Shown here piece by piece: positions 37,546 to 46,946 of a stretch of 64,000 nt of DNA. The number at the start of each line of letters is the position of its first letter. The first letter of the stretch is position 1. The stretch comes from Notospermus geniculatus (Eukaryota > Nemertea > Pilidiophora > Heteronemertea > Lineidae). The position numbers and the translations under genes were made by a program. The stretch is from the NCBI GenBank assembly GCA_002633025.1, contig NMRB01000602.1, positions 62,001 through 126,000 of the forward strand, written 5' to 3'. The notes beneath the pieces were generated by a model that ran no database searches, was not told the DNA's origin, and saw nothing but the letters and a program-made list of their open reading frames with translations.

Positions 37546-38625
37546 CTATCGAGAGGTTGAACTATATTCTGGGTTGTCCCATTTTGACGTATATACGGAT
37601 TGATAATCACCGAACATATCATCTGAAAACATGTCGGAAGAAATACAAACTTCAACAATCATAGCAGGTTTCTTGAACAACTCGCCAGTATCGGTCTCGA
37701 CTAAAGCGCCGTCGTAACAAAACAATAAGAATAGAAAGAGAGTTTTTATTTCTTCAGAAATACTTTTGACCACGACTGCCTGGTGAAACACCTGCTTTAC
37801 GTACTGGTGTTTGCAATTGACGGTGATCGAATCTACGGTATAAGAACGCGTCGGTTTGGTGACATCAAATTCAGTTTCGGGATCGTACGTATACACCGTT
37901 GTAGTGCAGTCGTTCCAGTGTGCTCTTGCTATCGAGGTTCCATAGCACCAATCTGTCGGCTTCGAATCGTTATTATTTAGTTCCAGTGGCACAAAAAGTA
38001 GAGATTTTGCACAGCTTTTCATAGACATGTAGCCGTGTTTCAGAAGGAATTCTTTGAAGGCACCCTCGGTGTCTGGCGCCGGACTGTGTAAAAAGACCTT
38101 ATAAATCGATTTTATCTCACAAATGCCTCTAATTTTTCCTTTTCTCATTATCAGTAAGTCAGGCGTCGCCGCAAACATAGGAAGATTCAGATGTAATATC
38201 AGACCAGGCTTGTAAAAATGCGCCTTTTCGTACATGACCTTGAGATAGAGATAACACAAATGTTCGTAAAGCAATCCGTGTCTCATCGCCTTAGTCGTGA
38301 ATTGCGATCCGGACGTGTTATTGACTACCTCATTGGTGATGGTATTCAACTTAGTAGACGACGTGATTCTGTTTTTTCGAAGCGCATGCCAAAGGTCAGT
38401 GTTATATTTTGTGAGTTGGTCGACAATTGCAATCAATCCTAAAGACATCGAATGATTCGTGCGGATACCCACCAGATGCTCTAGTTGCATGCAGAGTGAT
38501 GTGACTTCTTTCTCAATAACTTTAACTGACAATGACATAATCGGATGTCGTAGAACTGATGCGGCAACCGCAAGCGCAGCTATTAGAATATCGCTGAGGG
38601 TGGTACGCTTATCATGGGGTACCAT
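37546..38625 (-). CDS. Alkaline-nuclease-like exonuclease (unit B)
   Basis: Homologue of 23495-24553. Start at ATG 38625, since the upstream extension to 38667 opens with TTG and is not conserved in unit A. All nuclease motifs retained: RHGLLYEHL, ATPDLLI, CEIKS. The C-terminus differs by a few added residues. About 92% identical to unit A. Confidence 0.72.
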   Translation of the reverse strand: MVPHDKRTTLSDILIAALAVAASVLRHPIMSLSVKVIEKEVTSLCMQLEHLVGIRTNHSMSLGLIAIVDQLTKYNTDLWHALRKNRITSSTKLNTITNEVVNNTSGSQFTTKAMRHGLLYEHLCYLYLKVMYEKAHFYKPGLILHLNLPMFAATPDLLIMRKGKIRGICEIKSIYKVFLHSPAPDTEGAFKEFLLKHGYMSMKSCAKSLLFVPLELNNNDSKPTDWCYGTSIARAHWNDCTTTVYTYDPETEFDVTKPTRSYTVDSITVNCKHQYVKQVFHQAVVVKSISEEIKTLFLFLLFCYDGALVETDTGELFKKPAMIVEVCISSDMFSDDMFGDYQSVYTSKWDNPEYSSTSR

Positions 38626-38919
38626 CACTTCGCCATAGATGATTTCGAATTTTGGAATCGCTTCCAAATTGTGTCCTCCTGGGAGCTCGAATCTGCTTTT
38701 AGGTCATCTGATATTTTTCACCATATCGAGAGGAATTCATGCAATTAGGGGTGGTCGGCCTACCGTCGATGGTGTAATGATCTCAATATACAAAGTTGCT
38801 GTGAAACAAGGCATTGTGAATATAGTAGTGGTAACCACCACCTCTTCCTCCCCCTCCCCAACAGATGGTATAGTAACCGACCACCCTCGAATGAAATCAC
38901 AATCTAATTTCGACTGACG
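38626..38919. promoter_or_regulatory. Divergent region, unit B
   Basis: Counterpart of 24554-24869, with GTAGTGGTAACCACCACC near 38824-38841 and TATAGTA near 38869. The C-run of unit A is replaced by CT-rich sequence. Confidence 0.4.
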
Positions 38920-39597
38920 ATGAAAATTTATGTGACGAATTACGCTTTCATAGAACACGACAATTCTGAATTTGTATCGTATATTGAAGAATTTTTAATA
39001 AGACTGATAAGAAGTGACATTTCCGAGCGTGAATCAACTTTCATATTTCTACTCATGGAAAATCTCTATACTTATTTCTATAACGTGCTGTTACATTTTC
39101 ACAGCAACTGTTTGATAAATTTTTACAACTATGATTACCTATCACGGGTAATTCGAACTAACGGATGTGTCAGGAATTGCTGTTTGATAAAATTCAATGC
39201 CCCTCCGTGCGATGTCTATGCGGTAAACAAAGAAAAAAGTAATATAGACATTATACGTAAACTACACGAATCACATCGCATACACAAACTCAAGAGGATC
39301 GCCCAAATTTCAAGCGTTGATGGGAGAATAGATTTGCAAATGACAAGGATGTTTATTTTATATTTAATGATGACCGATATATTGAAGTTTGAAGACGAGA
39401 TTCCTCAAAGAGATTGGTATTTTTTGAAAGCGTTGGTCCTTGACATACTGAGTTGGAAAGGTATTTTTGCTACGCACGAAAGAACCGAAACAAATCGTGA
39501 AATTATTAAAATTGTGAAAGGTACTTTAAGTGATCAGTACATCTATGACATGCTATACTCGTATTACGGAAACGTCGGGGCCGTCCAGGATAATTGA
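38920..39597 (+). CDS. Unknown 225-residue protein (unit B)
   Basis: Homologue of 24870-25583. It ends at 39597 and overlaps the next small gene (ATG 39545) in another frame, probably the ancestral arrangement. CVRNCC cluster kept. Family not recognised. Confidence 0.68.
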   Translation: MKIYVTNYAFIEHDNSEFVSYIEEFLIRLIRSDISERESTFIFLLMENLYTYFYNVLLHFHSNCLINFYNYDYLSRVIRTNGCVRNCCLIKFNAPPCDVYAVNKEKSNIDIIRKLHESHRIHKLKRIAQISSVDGRIDLQMTRMFILYLMMTDILKFEDEIPQRDWYFLKALVLDILSWKGIFATHERTETNREIIKIVKGTLSDQYIYDMLYSYYGNVGAVQDN

Positions 39598-39829
39598 AGA
39601 TGATGATGGTGACATAGAATTTGCGCTTAAGAATTTAAAGGAGATATTACCGGCGAACACAGTGCCTCATTTCCCCGACATAATTACCAAGTGTCAGCGG
39701 CAAGACAGTTACATCAGATATTGCAAAAACAAGCACTCTGCTTGCGACCACGCCAAATTATTTAATGTCGCATTAGGTAAACACAGAGAATATTATTCCT
39801 TATGGACCACGATAGACAAGAAAAAATAA
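39545..39829 (+). CDS. Unknown 94-residue Cys/His protein (unit B, native copy)
   Basis: Homologue of 26030-26308, overlapping both the upstream 225-residue gene and the downstream truncated gene. Same C/H spacing; one extra acidic codon pair (DDDGD) near the N-terminus. Confidence 0.5.
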   Translation: MTCYTRITETSGPSRIIEDDDGDIEFALKNLKEILPANTVPHFPDIITKCQRQDSYIRYCKNKHSACDHAKLFNVALGKHREYYSLWTTIDKKK

Positions 39830-40048
39830 CACATCTATTGATTAATTCGATAGAACCGATCCCAAAAGAATACAACGTACATAAATATTTGGACGTTAAC
39901 GACACGTACGTAATCTCATTTGAAATTTTCATCGATGTTACATCCATAAAACTAGTTCAGCTATTTTACGCTCTAAATTTGTATCAGTTTAATCACACAC
40001 CAATAGATTTTTCAACCTATTTACAGACTAAAAATAAAAAACTCACAA
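39802..40048 (+). pseudogene. Truncated copy of the tail-anchored protein gene
   Basis: Matches the first 82 or so codons of the 245-residue gene with several substitutions, then breaks at about 40048. There the sequence jumps back to the equivalent of 25647. The membrane anchor is lost. Confidence 0.85.
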
Positions 40049-40057
40049 CTCTTCAAC

Positions 40058-40225
40058 ATGTCGAAACGTAAACATCATAGCCACCGATCTATCAGTGATA
40101 GACTGAAACCGACTATGATTTGGGACTTTGTGAAAAAAGAACTCACTTCCACCAATAGTCATAGGTACACAACACCAGCAGTAAAGAAAAGAGAAATAGT
40201 TGACGAACAAAATGGTGGGGTCTAA
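40058..40225 (+). CDS. Small basic 55-residue protein (unit B)
   Basis: Identical to 25656-25823 but placed directly after the broken gene, without the TATTTAA box that precedes the unit A copy. Confidence 0.4.
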   Translation: MSKRKHHSHRSISDRLKPTMIWDFVKKELTSTNSHRYTTPAVKKREIVDEQNGGV

Positions 40226-40431
40226 TGCGTACAGGAGGAAAACGAAGACTCTGTACATTTTTCATTGCAATAACTAAAACAAGACTCCATACGTGGTTAA
40301 CTCGCCACGAGACCATTTATTATATCAATCATCGACACATTCATGTAATCTCAAAAGAGTTAAAGTGACCATGAAGTACATGCTATATTTAAGTGACCAG
40401 TACATTCTATATTTAAGTGACCAGTACATCT

Positions 40432-40710
40432 ATGACATGCTATACTCATAATACGGAAACTTCAGGGCCTGTCAGAATAATTAAAGATGATGACATAGAA
40501 TTTACGCTTAAGAATTTGAAGGAGGTATTACCGGCGAACACAGTGCCCCATTTCCCCGATATAATTACCAAGTGCCAGCGGCAAGACAGTTACTTCAGAT
40601 ATTGCAAAAACAAGCACTCCGCTTGCAACCACGCCAAATTATTTAATGTTGCATTAGGCAAACATAGAGAATATTATTCCTTATGGACCACGATAGACAA
40701 GAAAAAATAA
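40432..40710 (+). CDS. Unknown 92-residue Cys/His protein (unit B, second copy)
   Basis: Identical to 26030-26308, including the tandem TATTTAA repeat upstream (40367-40431). With 39545-39829 this makes two versions in unit B. Confidence 0.5.
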   Translation: MTCYTHNTETSGPVRIIKDDDIEFTLKNLKEVLPANTVPHFPDIITKCQRQDSYFRYCKNKHSACNHAKLFNVALGKHREYYSLWTTIDKKK

Positions 40711-41420
40711 CGCAATTATTGATTAATTCGATAGAACCGATCCCAACAGAATATAACGTACATAAATATTTGGACGTTAACGACACGTACGTAATCTCGT
40801 TTGAAATTTTCATCGATGTTACATCCATAAAACTGGTTCAGTTATTTTTCGCGCTTAATTTATACCAGTTTAATCACGCGCCAATAGATTTTTCAACCTA
40901 TTTACAGACTAAAAATAAAAAACTCACGATCGACTATTGCACTAGGTGGAGGGTGGAATTGAGCAGGTCGAATAATGTCACCTCGATTACACTGAATACC
41001 ACTTCAAAACCGAAACGGGAAGAACACCGGCAGATATTTAACAGCGAACATTATTTCTTCGTTTTGATGCCGCTCGTGGAAAAATCGACGCATATCGCAA
41101 TTGATCTATTGGATGTTTATCAGATACTCCAAAACTATAACAGTCACTTTCAGATTGAACCGGAACGCCTCATGGATTTCGTTTTAATGAACCCATATCA
41201 CAGCGATTTCATTGGTAACATGCATGGTACAGATCTATCCGCCGGTTGGATAGGTACTCTAAGATGTCAAGGTCAAAGTATTTCAGAGGAGGATTGTAGC
41301 ATTCTTTCAAAGACTGGTACCTTACTCAAGGGCCTAGCGTTATATCTGGCACTAGGAGCAGTGACTTATACTCTGCTACAATTGTCCTCACTGTGGGATT
41401 CATCAGACCATCGACGGTGA
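40683..41420 (+). CDS. Tail-anchored 245-residue protein (unit B)
   Basis: Identical in sequence to 26281-27018, with the C-terminal hydrophobic anchor. See that entry for the UL34-like topology argument. Confidence 0.68.
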   Translation: MDHDRQEKITQLLINSIEPIPTEYNVHKYLDVNDTYVISFEIFIDVTSIKLVQLFFALNLYQFNHAPIDFSTYLQTKNKKLTIDYCTRWRVELSRSNNVTSITLNTTSKPKREEHRQIFNSEHYFFVLMPLVEKSTHIAIDLLDVYQILQNYNSHFQIEPERLMDFVLMNPYHSDFIGNMHGTDLSAGWIGTLRCQGQSISEEDCSILSKTGTLLKGLALYLALGAVTYTLLQLSSLWDSSDHRR

Positions 41421-41608
41421 ATACAGTGGGTTGATTGAAGGATGGTATCAGATGCGGTAATATGCCACGGGTGTCATGCTAACTTCCCTTGCGGTAATAT
41501 GCCACGGGTGTCATGCTACCGTGGATTGGTAACCTTCCCTTGCGAGGGTATAAAAAGAACGCGTCTACCTTGATAAGCTATCGCATATCATTTCCAAGAC
41601 AAGACAAT

Positions 41609-44600
41609 ATGGCAGAGATATCTAACTACGCTAAGAAAGAGATGGAGTTACTACAGAAATGTACTAATGTCTGTTCCGGATCATACATCTACTGCGTTCC
41701 TAAAGAACATTTTGAAAATTTGTCGCCTTTGTCAAATCTACTGGCCCTGAAAGCTGGTGGATACGATATAACTTTATTGTCTACTTTGCGTAATTATACT
41801 ATCGACAATTCCATTCCGTTGAATGGGATAATTGAAGGTGACGTTGACGACGATGACGACGTGAAGAGTTACCCCTTACTTCCGTACTCCTACGTTTTCT
41901 GGGGAGGTGACGTGTTTAATGTTTCATACGACTGCAAAGACCTCGTCGGATGCGTCAAAAAAATTGCAGATTTGCATCCTAATCATGTGGATGACTATTA
42001 CGAATTTAAACATCCTTCCATCACATACTCTTCTAAAGAGGCAGACAGCGCTTTAACCCGGAAAATGTTCCAAATTTTTAATATTGACGAACAAGATGCT
42101 GATGATTACGTGATGTACTTTAGTGGACGAGAAATAACTTTGAATTGGATGCTTGACGATGGGTTATTCATAGACAGACGGTCTCTGGTTGATGTCGAAC
42201 TCTTTGACACCCGCGTTAGGCGAGTTGCTTTGACACGCAAGGAAAATGAGAACAGATTCAATCACGGGGGTGTCAAAAGAACGCTTTTTCAATCTACTTT
42301 AGGTCTAATGAGAAAGTATCACGAGATACCAATGAACAGGATCATTGAAATAGTAAAAAATCAAAACAACTTCGATTGGAAACGTAAAATTTCCAGCGGC
42401 GAAACTACAAAGGACGTTATCAAGGAAATTACCTGGAAAACGCGATTCCTCTATTACAGTCAGCTGATCGAAGTTGAAAATGAAGCGTTTGACATCAGGA
42501 ATTGGCCTTTGATAACCAACGACTATGATAGTGAAGAAGAAAAGAATCGGGCGTTTGAACGATTCGAAAAACAGATGGCTGGATTAACAATCCATCTGTT
42601 AATGCAACCTTCGAGCGTTCTATTTATGAATGCCTTGGAACTGAAGAAAAATGAAAATCAATCTAAACGCGTATTCAATTCGGTACGCGAACAGGCAGAC
42701 AAATTGTGTCATTTCATCGATTTTAATGAGTATTACGATCAACCGTATATTGACCAGTTAGTCCTGATGGCTGCGTATTGTCCTCCGATTGTGGCTTACC
42801 TACTTAGAATACTCCATTTGTGTTCATCCAGTTTTGTTTTCCCTTTACACAACTGTCTATCCAACATCAAAAATCAAGGCGAATGTGACGTGGATGAGGA
42901 CATCAAGAAGTCATTTCATCCCATGTTTGACCGATGTACTTGTACAGTCAAGTCGCTGGATTATAACTGTCCTATAATTTTAACGCACGTGATGAGACAA
43001 AACTTGAAGAATATCAATTGTTCAAAAGGCTCACTCGAAGAACGCTCGCAGTCTGACAATACTGTACTTATACCTGGACAATTGTCATCGTCATCTTATT
43101 TGAACTTACTTGGAAATTTTGGACCAGGTTACACTGAGCACACTAACGCTGATCAATCCGAAACGAATATTATGAATAACACAACGTTAAAACGGTCTTT
43201 GGATAAGATATTTTACGAATGTAACGAAAAATTTGGTGATCGTTTTTCAAACAATGAAAATAACCTTTTCAAGCGAGACATGTTCTCCGTTTGGCCGAGC
43301 GATCTAATCAAATCACCTAAACGCGGCAAGACGTTTTTTGAAATCGACCACAGAAAGGAAATTGAGGATAAGTTTGATGACATCTATGAGAATATCATGT
43401 ACATATTCACAACTTGCATAAGCCAAATGAAGAAGTTCTCTGAATCACTACTAAACCCATCTACAGACAAGCGTCATCAATCTCCTATGTACAACATTAA
43501 AATCAACGGCGAAACCAACGCCTACAAGGTTCATCCCATGTTGAATTTAGCGCACAACGCTTACATCAATTTGAGTTTGCGTAGATTCATTGTGGTGGAT
43601 TCAACATTACACGAAACGCACAAACTCATGCGTGACACGAAGACGGTCCTGGACAATAACCTCGACGTGAGGCGATCGTTCATGAGCTTAAAGCAAATTC
43701 GCTTGGATGGCAAACCCGGTGACAGCACCACGTTCAGGAAAACAAATCAGCTGGTGTTGAAGGCTAATGCGACTTTCCCGAAGTCGAATAAGACGACATC
43801 CTATAAAAATGCCGACACCTTGACCACATTGCTGGAAACGATTGCACAGTCGACATCAGGTGTTGATGAAAACGTGACCAATAGTCTATTGGATGCTGGT
43901 CAGCATCTTAACGATCTGGCAGACGTGGACTCAATACCTATCACGTTTTTCCAAAACAGTAATGACGCGTTATCATTCAGCTTACACCGGTCATTGCAAA
44001 GCTCAAGCCAAAGTGCTGATCGATCGCAATTTGAAGATTTCTGTTGGTTTCTAGAATACACAGACAAGGGAAAGTTGGTATTCTTGCTTCTGAGGATATT
44101 CCGAGTCTTGATATCCCGCGTGAACATCAATCCGGATGTCTTGGACAGAAATATGCGAGGAGTCATTGAACAATTTTGCATTGGATACCTCAATGCAAAA
44201 TTGCCATTTTTACAGGAGAAAGAGTTAAAATCACTCGGTGCCTACACGGCTTACGCTGAAACACCGTACGCTGGTAGGGAAAAACGACCGATATTAACTC
44301 CCATAAATAACTCGAACACCCTGGCAAAAACAATACCGTTCGTCTGTGCTGCTGTTTCGTTCACGGCTTATAGTACAAGAGGAAAGAAAAATTTACAAGA
44401 CTTGACCTTGAACGATATCTACTTTCGACAACAACTGGTATCGATCCCTCGCGAAACGATCAGTCCGTTTCTCTCAAGACCAGATCGTCCCATTCAACAA
44501 GGATTGACTATTATAACGGTACCCACTGTTGGAAATATGACCCCGAGTAAGGCTACAGTCGGCCAGTCGGTGGATTCTTACAAACAATTCTGCAACATCA

Positions 44601-45013
44601 TGAAAAAACACTTGTTCTTTAGTAATGTTCGTGACATCTCGGATGTGCTCGGTAACAGCCAACTTTTCACAAAACTTTGCTCTTTTTTCGCAAAACATAT
44701 AAATAAAGATGACACGCTCAAATACATCACTGTGACGAAGTCCCTTAAGATGGAGCACATCTTTAGAGTGGTGTGCGACTTTTTCAATCAGATAAATGAC
44801 ATGTTATTGTGTAACTACGATGTCGATGAATACTCAGATGATCCGAATGACGTACTCTCGCACTTCATAAAATGCATCTACAATCAAATGGAATCGCTCA
44901 ATCCTGTTCAAAAACGATGTTTAGACGACAACACCAACAACGACTTTCCCGCCAAGAGAACAGCCGACGACAAGTCATCCTTCGGAATTGTCACTAAAAT
45001 AAATCGCTACTGA
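41609..45013 (+). CDS. Unknown 1134-residue protein (unit B)
   Basis: Homologue of 27207-30611, with TATAAAAA at 41549-41556. The first 655 or so residues are identical to unit A; the remainder carries scattered substitutions and no frame break. The abrupt change in divergence inside one gene is the clearest sign of recombination, gene conversion or assembly joining. Confidence 0.75.
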   Translation: MAEISNYAKKEMELLQKCTNVCSGSYIYCVPKEHFENLSPLSNLLALKAGGYDITLLSTLRNYTIDNSIPLNGIIEGDVDDDDDVKSYPLLPYSYVFWGGDVFNVSYDCKDLVGCVKKIADLHPNHVDDYYEFKHPSITYSSKEADSALTRKMFQIFNIDEQDADDYVMYFSGREITLNWMLDDGLFIDRRSLVDVELFDTRVRRVALTRKENENRFNHGGVKRTLFQSTLGLMRKYHEIPMNRIIEIVKNQNNFDWKRKISSGETTKDVIKEITWKTRFLYYSQLIEVENEAFDIRNWPLITNDYDSEEEKNRAFERFEKQMAGLTIHLLMQPSSVLFMNALELKKNENQSKRVFNSVREQADKLCHFIDFNEYYDQPYIDQLVLMAAYCPPIVAYLLRILHLCSSSFVFPLHNCLSNIKNQGECDVDEDIKKSFHPMFDRCTCTVKSLDYNCPIILTHVMRQNLKNINCSKGSLEERSQSDNTVLIPGQLSSSSYLNLLGNFGPGYTEHTNADQSETNIMNNTTLKRSLDKIFYECNEKFGDRFSNNENNLFKRDMFSVWPSDLIKSPKRGKTFFEIDHRKEIEDKFDDIYENIMYIFTTCISQMKKFSESLLNPSTDKRHQSPMYNIKINGETNAYKVHPMLNLAHNAYINLSLRRFIVVDSTLHETHKLMRDTKTVLDNNLDVRRSFMSLKQIRLDGKPGDSTTFRKTNQLVLKANATFPKSNKTTSYKNADTLTTLLETIAQSTSGVDENVTNSLLDAGQHLNDLADVDSIPITFFQNSNDALSFSLHRSLQSSSQSADRSQFEDFCWFLEYTDKGKLVFLLLRIFRVLISRVNINPDVLDRNMRGVIEQFCIGYLNAKLPFLQEKELKSLGAYTAYAETPYAGREKRPILTPINNSNTLAKTIPFVCAAVSFTAYSTRGKKNLQDLTLNDIYFRQQLVSIPRETISPFLSRPDRPIQQGLTIITVPTVGNMTPSKATVGQSVDSYKQFCNIMKKHLFFSNVRDISDVLGNSQLFTKLCSFFAKHINKDDTLKYITVTKSLKMEHIFRVVCDFFNQINDMLLCNYDVDEYSDDPNDVLSHFIKCIYNQMESLNPVQKRCLDDNTNNDFPAKRTADDKSSFGIVTKINRY

Positions 45014-45297
45014 TCACAATATGATAAGCTAGATGTCTGATCGGTTGTTCGGTAGAGAAATCTATGATATGGACGTGCGCAGCGATACAAGCATGTCAAA
45101 ACGTTCAAATAACGACACAACTACCAGTGTATAGGCAAGCCTTTATTGCAAACATATTTTTTGTAAGAGCCTCAAGAGTCTGAAATACAAATTACATACC
45201 AATTGCTTCGTTATCTCATTCACTAGGAAGGACATCATTTGAGTCAATACTGTGTTGTGAATGTGCCGTATGGAACGTGTTGCTATAGTAATGTACG

Positions 45298-45711
45298 TTA
45301 CCCAGACAGACGTATAATACATTTTTCTCCCGGTAATATCTCATCGGGATTCGATGCGGATGAATAAGCATTCAAATCTTTTTGTATAACTCTACCAACT
45401 GGTACCGGAGCGAGTGAAAATTTCATATCAAAAAGCTCTCGAAAGAAACTAATGTAATTAAAGTATTCGTCGTCTTTATCCACACTGTCGCCTGTGTGAT
45501 CGTATTTAACTCGACTTAAGTGCACTCTGTGTATATCGTCTGTTATCAGCAATTCGACGTCCTTCTTGTTAATTTTAGCCACACTGGTTATTAAATTTTG
45601 ATAAGTGGATATAAACTGATCTAGTTCAAATTGGTTTAATTTGAGATTAGGAATGTAGTAATCTTTAATGTAAATCGACTCGGGAGTGGACAACTTTTTC
45701 AATTTATTCAT
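45298..45711 (-). CDS. Unknown 137-residue protein (unit B)
   Basis: Homologue of 30899-31312, with its natural upstream sequence. Its start overlaps the stop of the next minus-strand gene (45708) by four bases, so the two genes are probably cotranscribed. Confidence 0.68.
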   Translation of the reverse strand: MNKLKKLSTPESIYIKDYYIPNLKLNQFELDQFISTYQNLITSVAKINKKDVELLITDDIHRVHLSRVKYDHTGDSVDKDDEYFNYISFFRELFDMKFSLAPVPVGRVIQKDLNAYSSASNPDEILPGEKCIIRLSG

Positions 45712-46151
45712 GAGATGCTAGATATGAAAACACTCTGTAGAATTTTAAGATAGTAGGAGATTGTAACCGTTTGTGGGAACTGAAATTTCTGACATTCGCC
45801 ATCGCGTGAGATTTCGCGGGTGTATAGACAACGATACGACGCGTCCTCCTCATTGCCGATTTCAAGGCCAGGAAGTAACGTGACAATGTCGTTTATCATG
45901 AGAGGTTTCGGACCCGTGTTAACAACGCTGCACCTTTCTCCCGACATCGCCCTGGTGATTGACGGCACTTGATTTCTGTTGACATTCAATATTGGCAGAT
46001 AATGTTCCTTTGATATGTGTCTCACTTTGTCTAGGAAGCTGAGTTCCTCTCCATCTATCGTCTGAGGAATTCCTATTGTGTCATAACTACTAAACAAACC
46101 TTGACTTAAGCTCGTCAGGCTGGTATCTGTGGTTGGTGATATGTGAAACAT
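45708..46151 (-). CDS. Unknown 147-residue protein
   Basis: Frame from ATG 46151. The open frame reaches 46295, but that part overlaps the membrane gene. TATTTAA (46183-46189) lies 32 bases before ATG 46151 and supports this start. Mostly beta-prone sequence without membrane segments; family not recognised. Confidence 0.62.
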   Translation of the reverse strand: MFHISPTTDTSLTSLSQGLFSSYDTIGIPQTIDGEELSFLDKVRHISKEHYLPILNVNRNQVPSITRAMSGERCSVVNTGPKPLMINDIVTLLPGLEIGNEEDASYRCLYTREISRDGECQKFQFPQTVTISYYLKILQSVFISSIS

Positions 46152-46200
46152 GTCTCGATGGACAATGAAAATAACAAATCCTTTAAATATTTTGAATAGA

Positions 46201-46878
46201 TCATGCTGAGTATTCCGGGGGGGCCGATGCTTCGCGTCTTTCCGTTTTCGATTTGTGTATGCTCTCAGTGTTAAACTGAAACAGTCGCGCCCCATGTAAC
46301 GTTATATAACAAGAATGCAGTACAACACCGAAATAAACGTTCATCAATATCATCATATTGACAAATCTGAATTTTAAGAATTGAATGTGTAGTAATAGCA
46401 GAGTGACAACCAGACATATTTCCACTCCGAATAGACTGTAGCGCATTGATTTGATGATTTTTGTATCGGGTTTATTTTTCTTGACCAACACGATAACTTT
46501 CCATCCCACCGATAGGCTAATTGCCAAAAACGTGAGAATGATATTCGTCAAGCAAAACGTGTTGTTGTAATCGTATATTGCATCAGTGACGTATATGCCA
46601 CTGCTGATCTTCGTGTTGTCAAACCCCACACAGCACCGATACAACGTATTATGCAAACAAGTGATATTCCCCTTTAGATTCTCTCCCTGAACTCGACTGA
46701 ATATTAAATATTTCACAACACTTCCATTTAAGAGTGCTTTGTACTTACACCCAGTTCGATCGACGTCGGGTCCCCAATACTTAGAATAGATGACAAAATT
46801 GAAAATTCCGTAGGCCAAAAAGCAAAATAAAATGATGAAGTAAACAATGTTCGTCTTGTTCATTTTTGGCTGTCGCAT
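46201..46878 (-). CDS. Four-pass membrane protein with a PPxY tail
   Basis: 225 residues from ATG 46878, with an alternative ATG at 46863. Four hydrophobic segments lie near residues 11-31, 111-132, 148-168 and 174-194. The first loop has cysteines and N-glycosylation sequons (NGS, NIT), so it is probably luminal. The cytosolic tail ends ASAPPEYSA, a PPxY motif of the kind that binds NEDD4-family WW domains in viral budding. Topology broadly recalls small multi-span herpesvirus membrane proteins, but homology is not evident. A palindromic TATTTAAATA (46900-46909) serves this gene and its divergent neighbour. Confidence 0.75.
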   Translation of the reverse strand: MRQPKMNKTNIVYFIILFCFLAYGIFNFVIYSKYWGPDVDRTGCKYKALLNGSVVKYLIFSRVQGENLKGNITCLHNTLYRCCVGFDNTKISSGIYVTDAIYDYNNTFCLTNIILTFLAISLSVGWKVIVLVKKNKPDTKIIKSMRYSLFGVEICLVVTLLLLHIQFLKFRFVNMMILMNVYFGVVLHSCYITLHGARLFQFNTESIHKSKTERREASAPPEYSA

Positions 46879-46899
46879 TTGGTCATTTTTATTTTATTT

Positions 46900-46909
46900 T
46901 ATTTAAATA
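46900..46909. promoter_or_regulatory. Palindromic TATTTAAATA between divergent genes
   Basis: Reads TATTTAA on both strands, 22 bases or more from the minus start (46878) and 38 bases from the plus start (46947). A single shared box may drive both genes. Confidence 0.5.
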
Positions 46910-46946
46910 TGAATTGACATCTTCTACGCATGCATACAAGACACTC

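Larger units (their letters stand above)
40049..43573. repeat. 3.5-kb block apparently identical to 25647-29171
   Basis: Constant offset of 14402 bases. Translations of every gene in it are identical between copies. Flanking parts of the units differ by about 5%. It begins at the break in the truncated gene (40048) and ends at the first mismatch 29172/43574. Confidence 0.8.
31319..45712. repeat. Tandem duplication, unit B
   Basis: Second copy of unit A in the same orientation. The join at about 31313-31320 links the start of the 137-residue gene to the interior of the capsid gene with no long homology; a few extra bases (TGAA) are visible. Unit B differs by MITE insertions, loss of the PC4-like gene region and an internal re-duplication at 40048. 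Confidence 0.9.
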
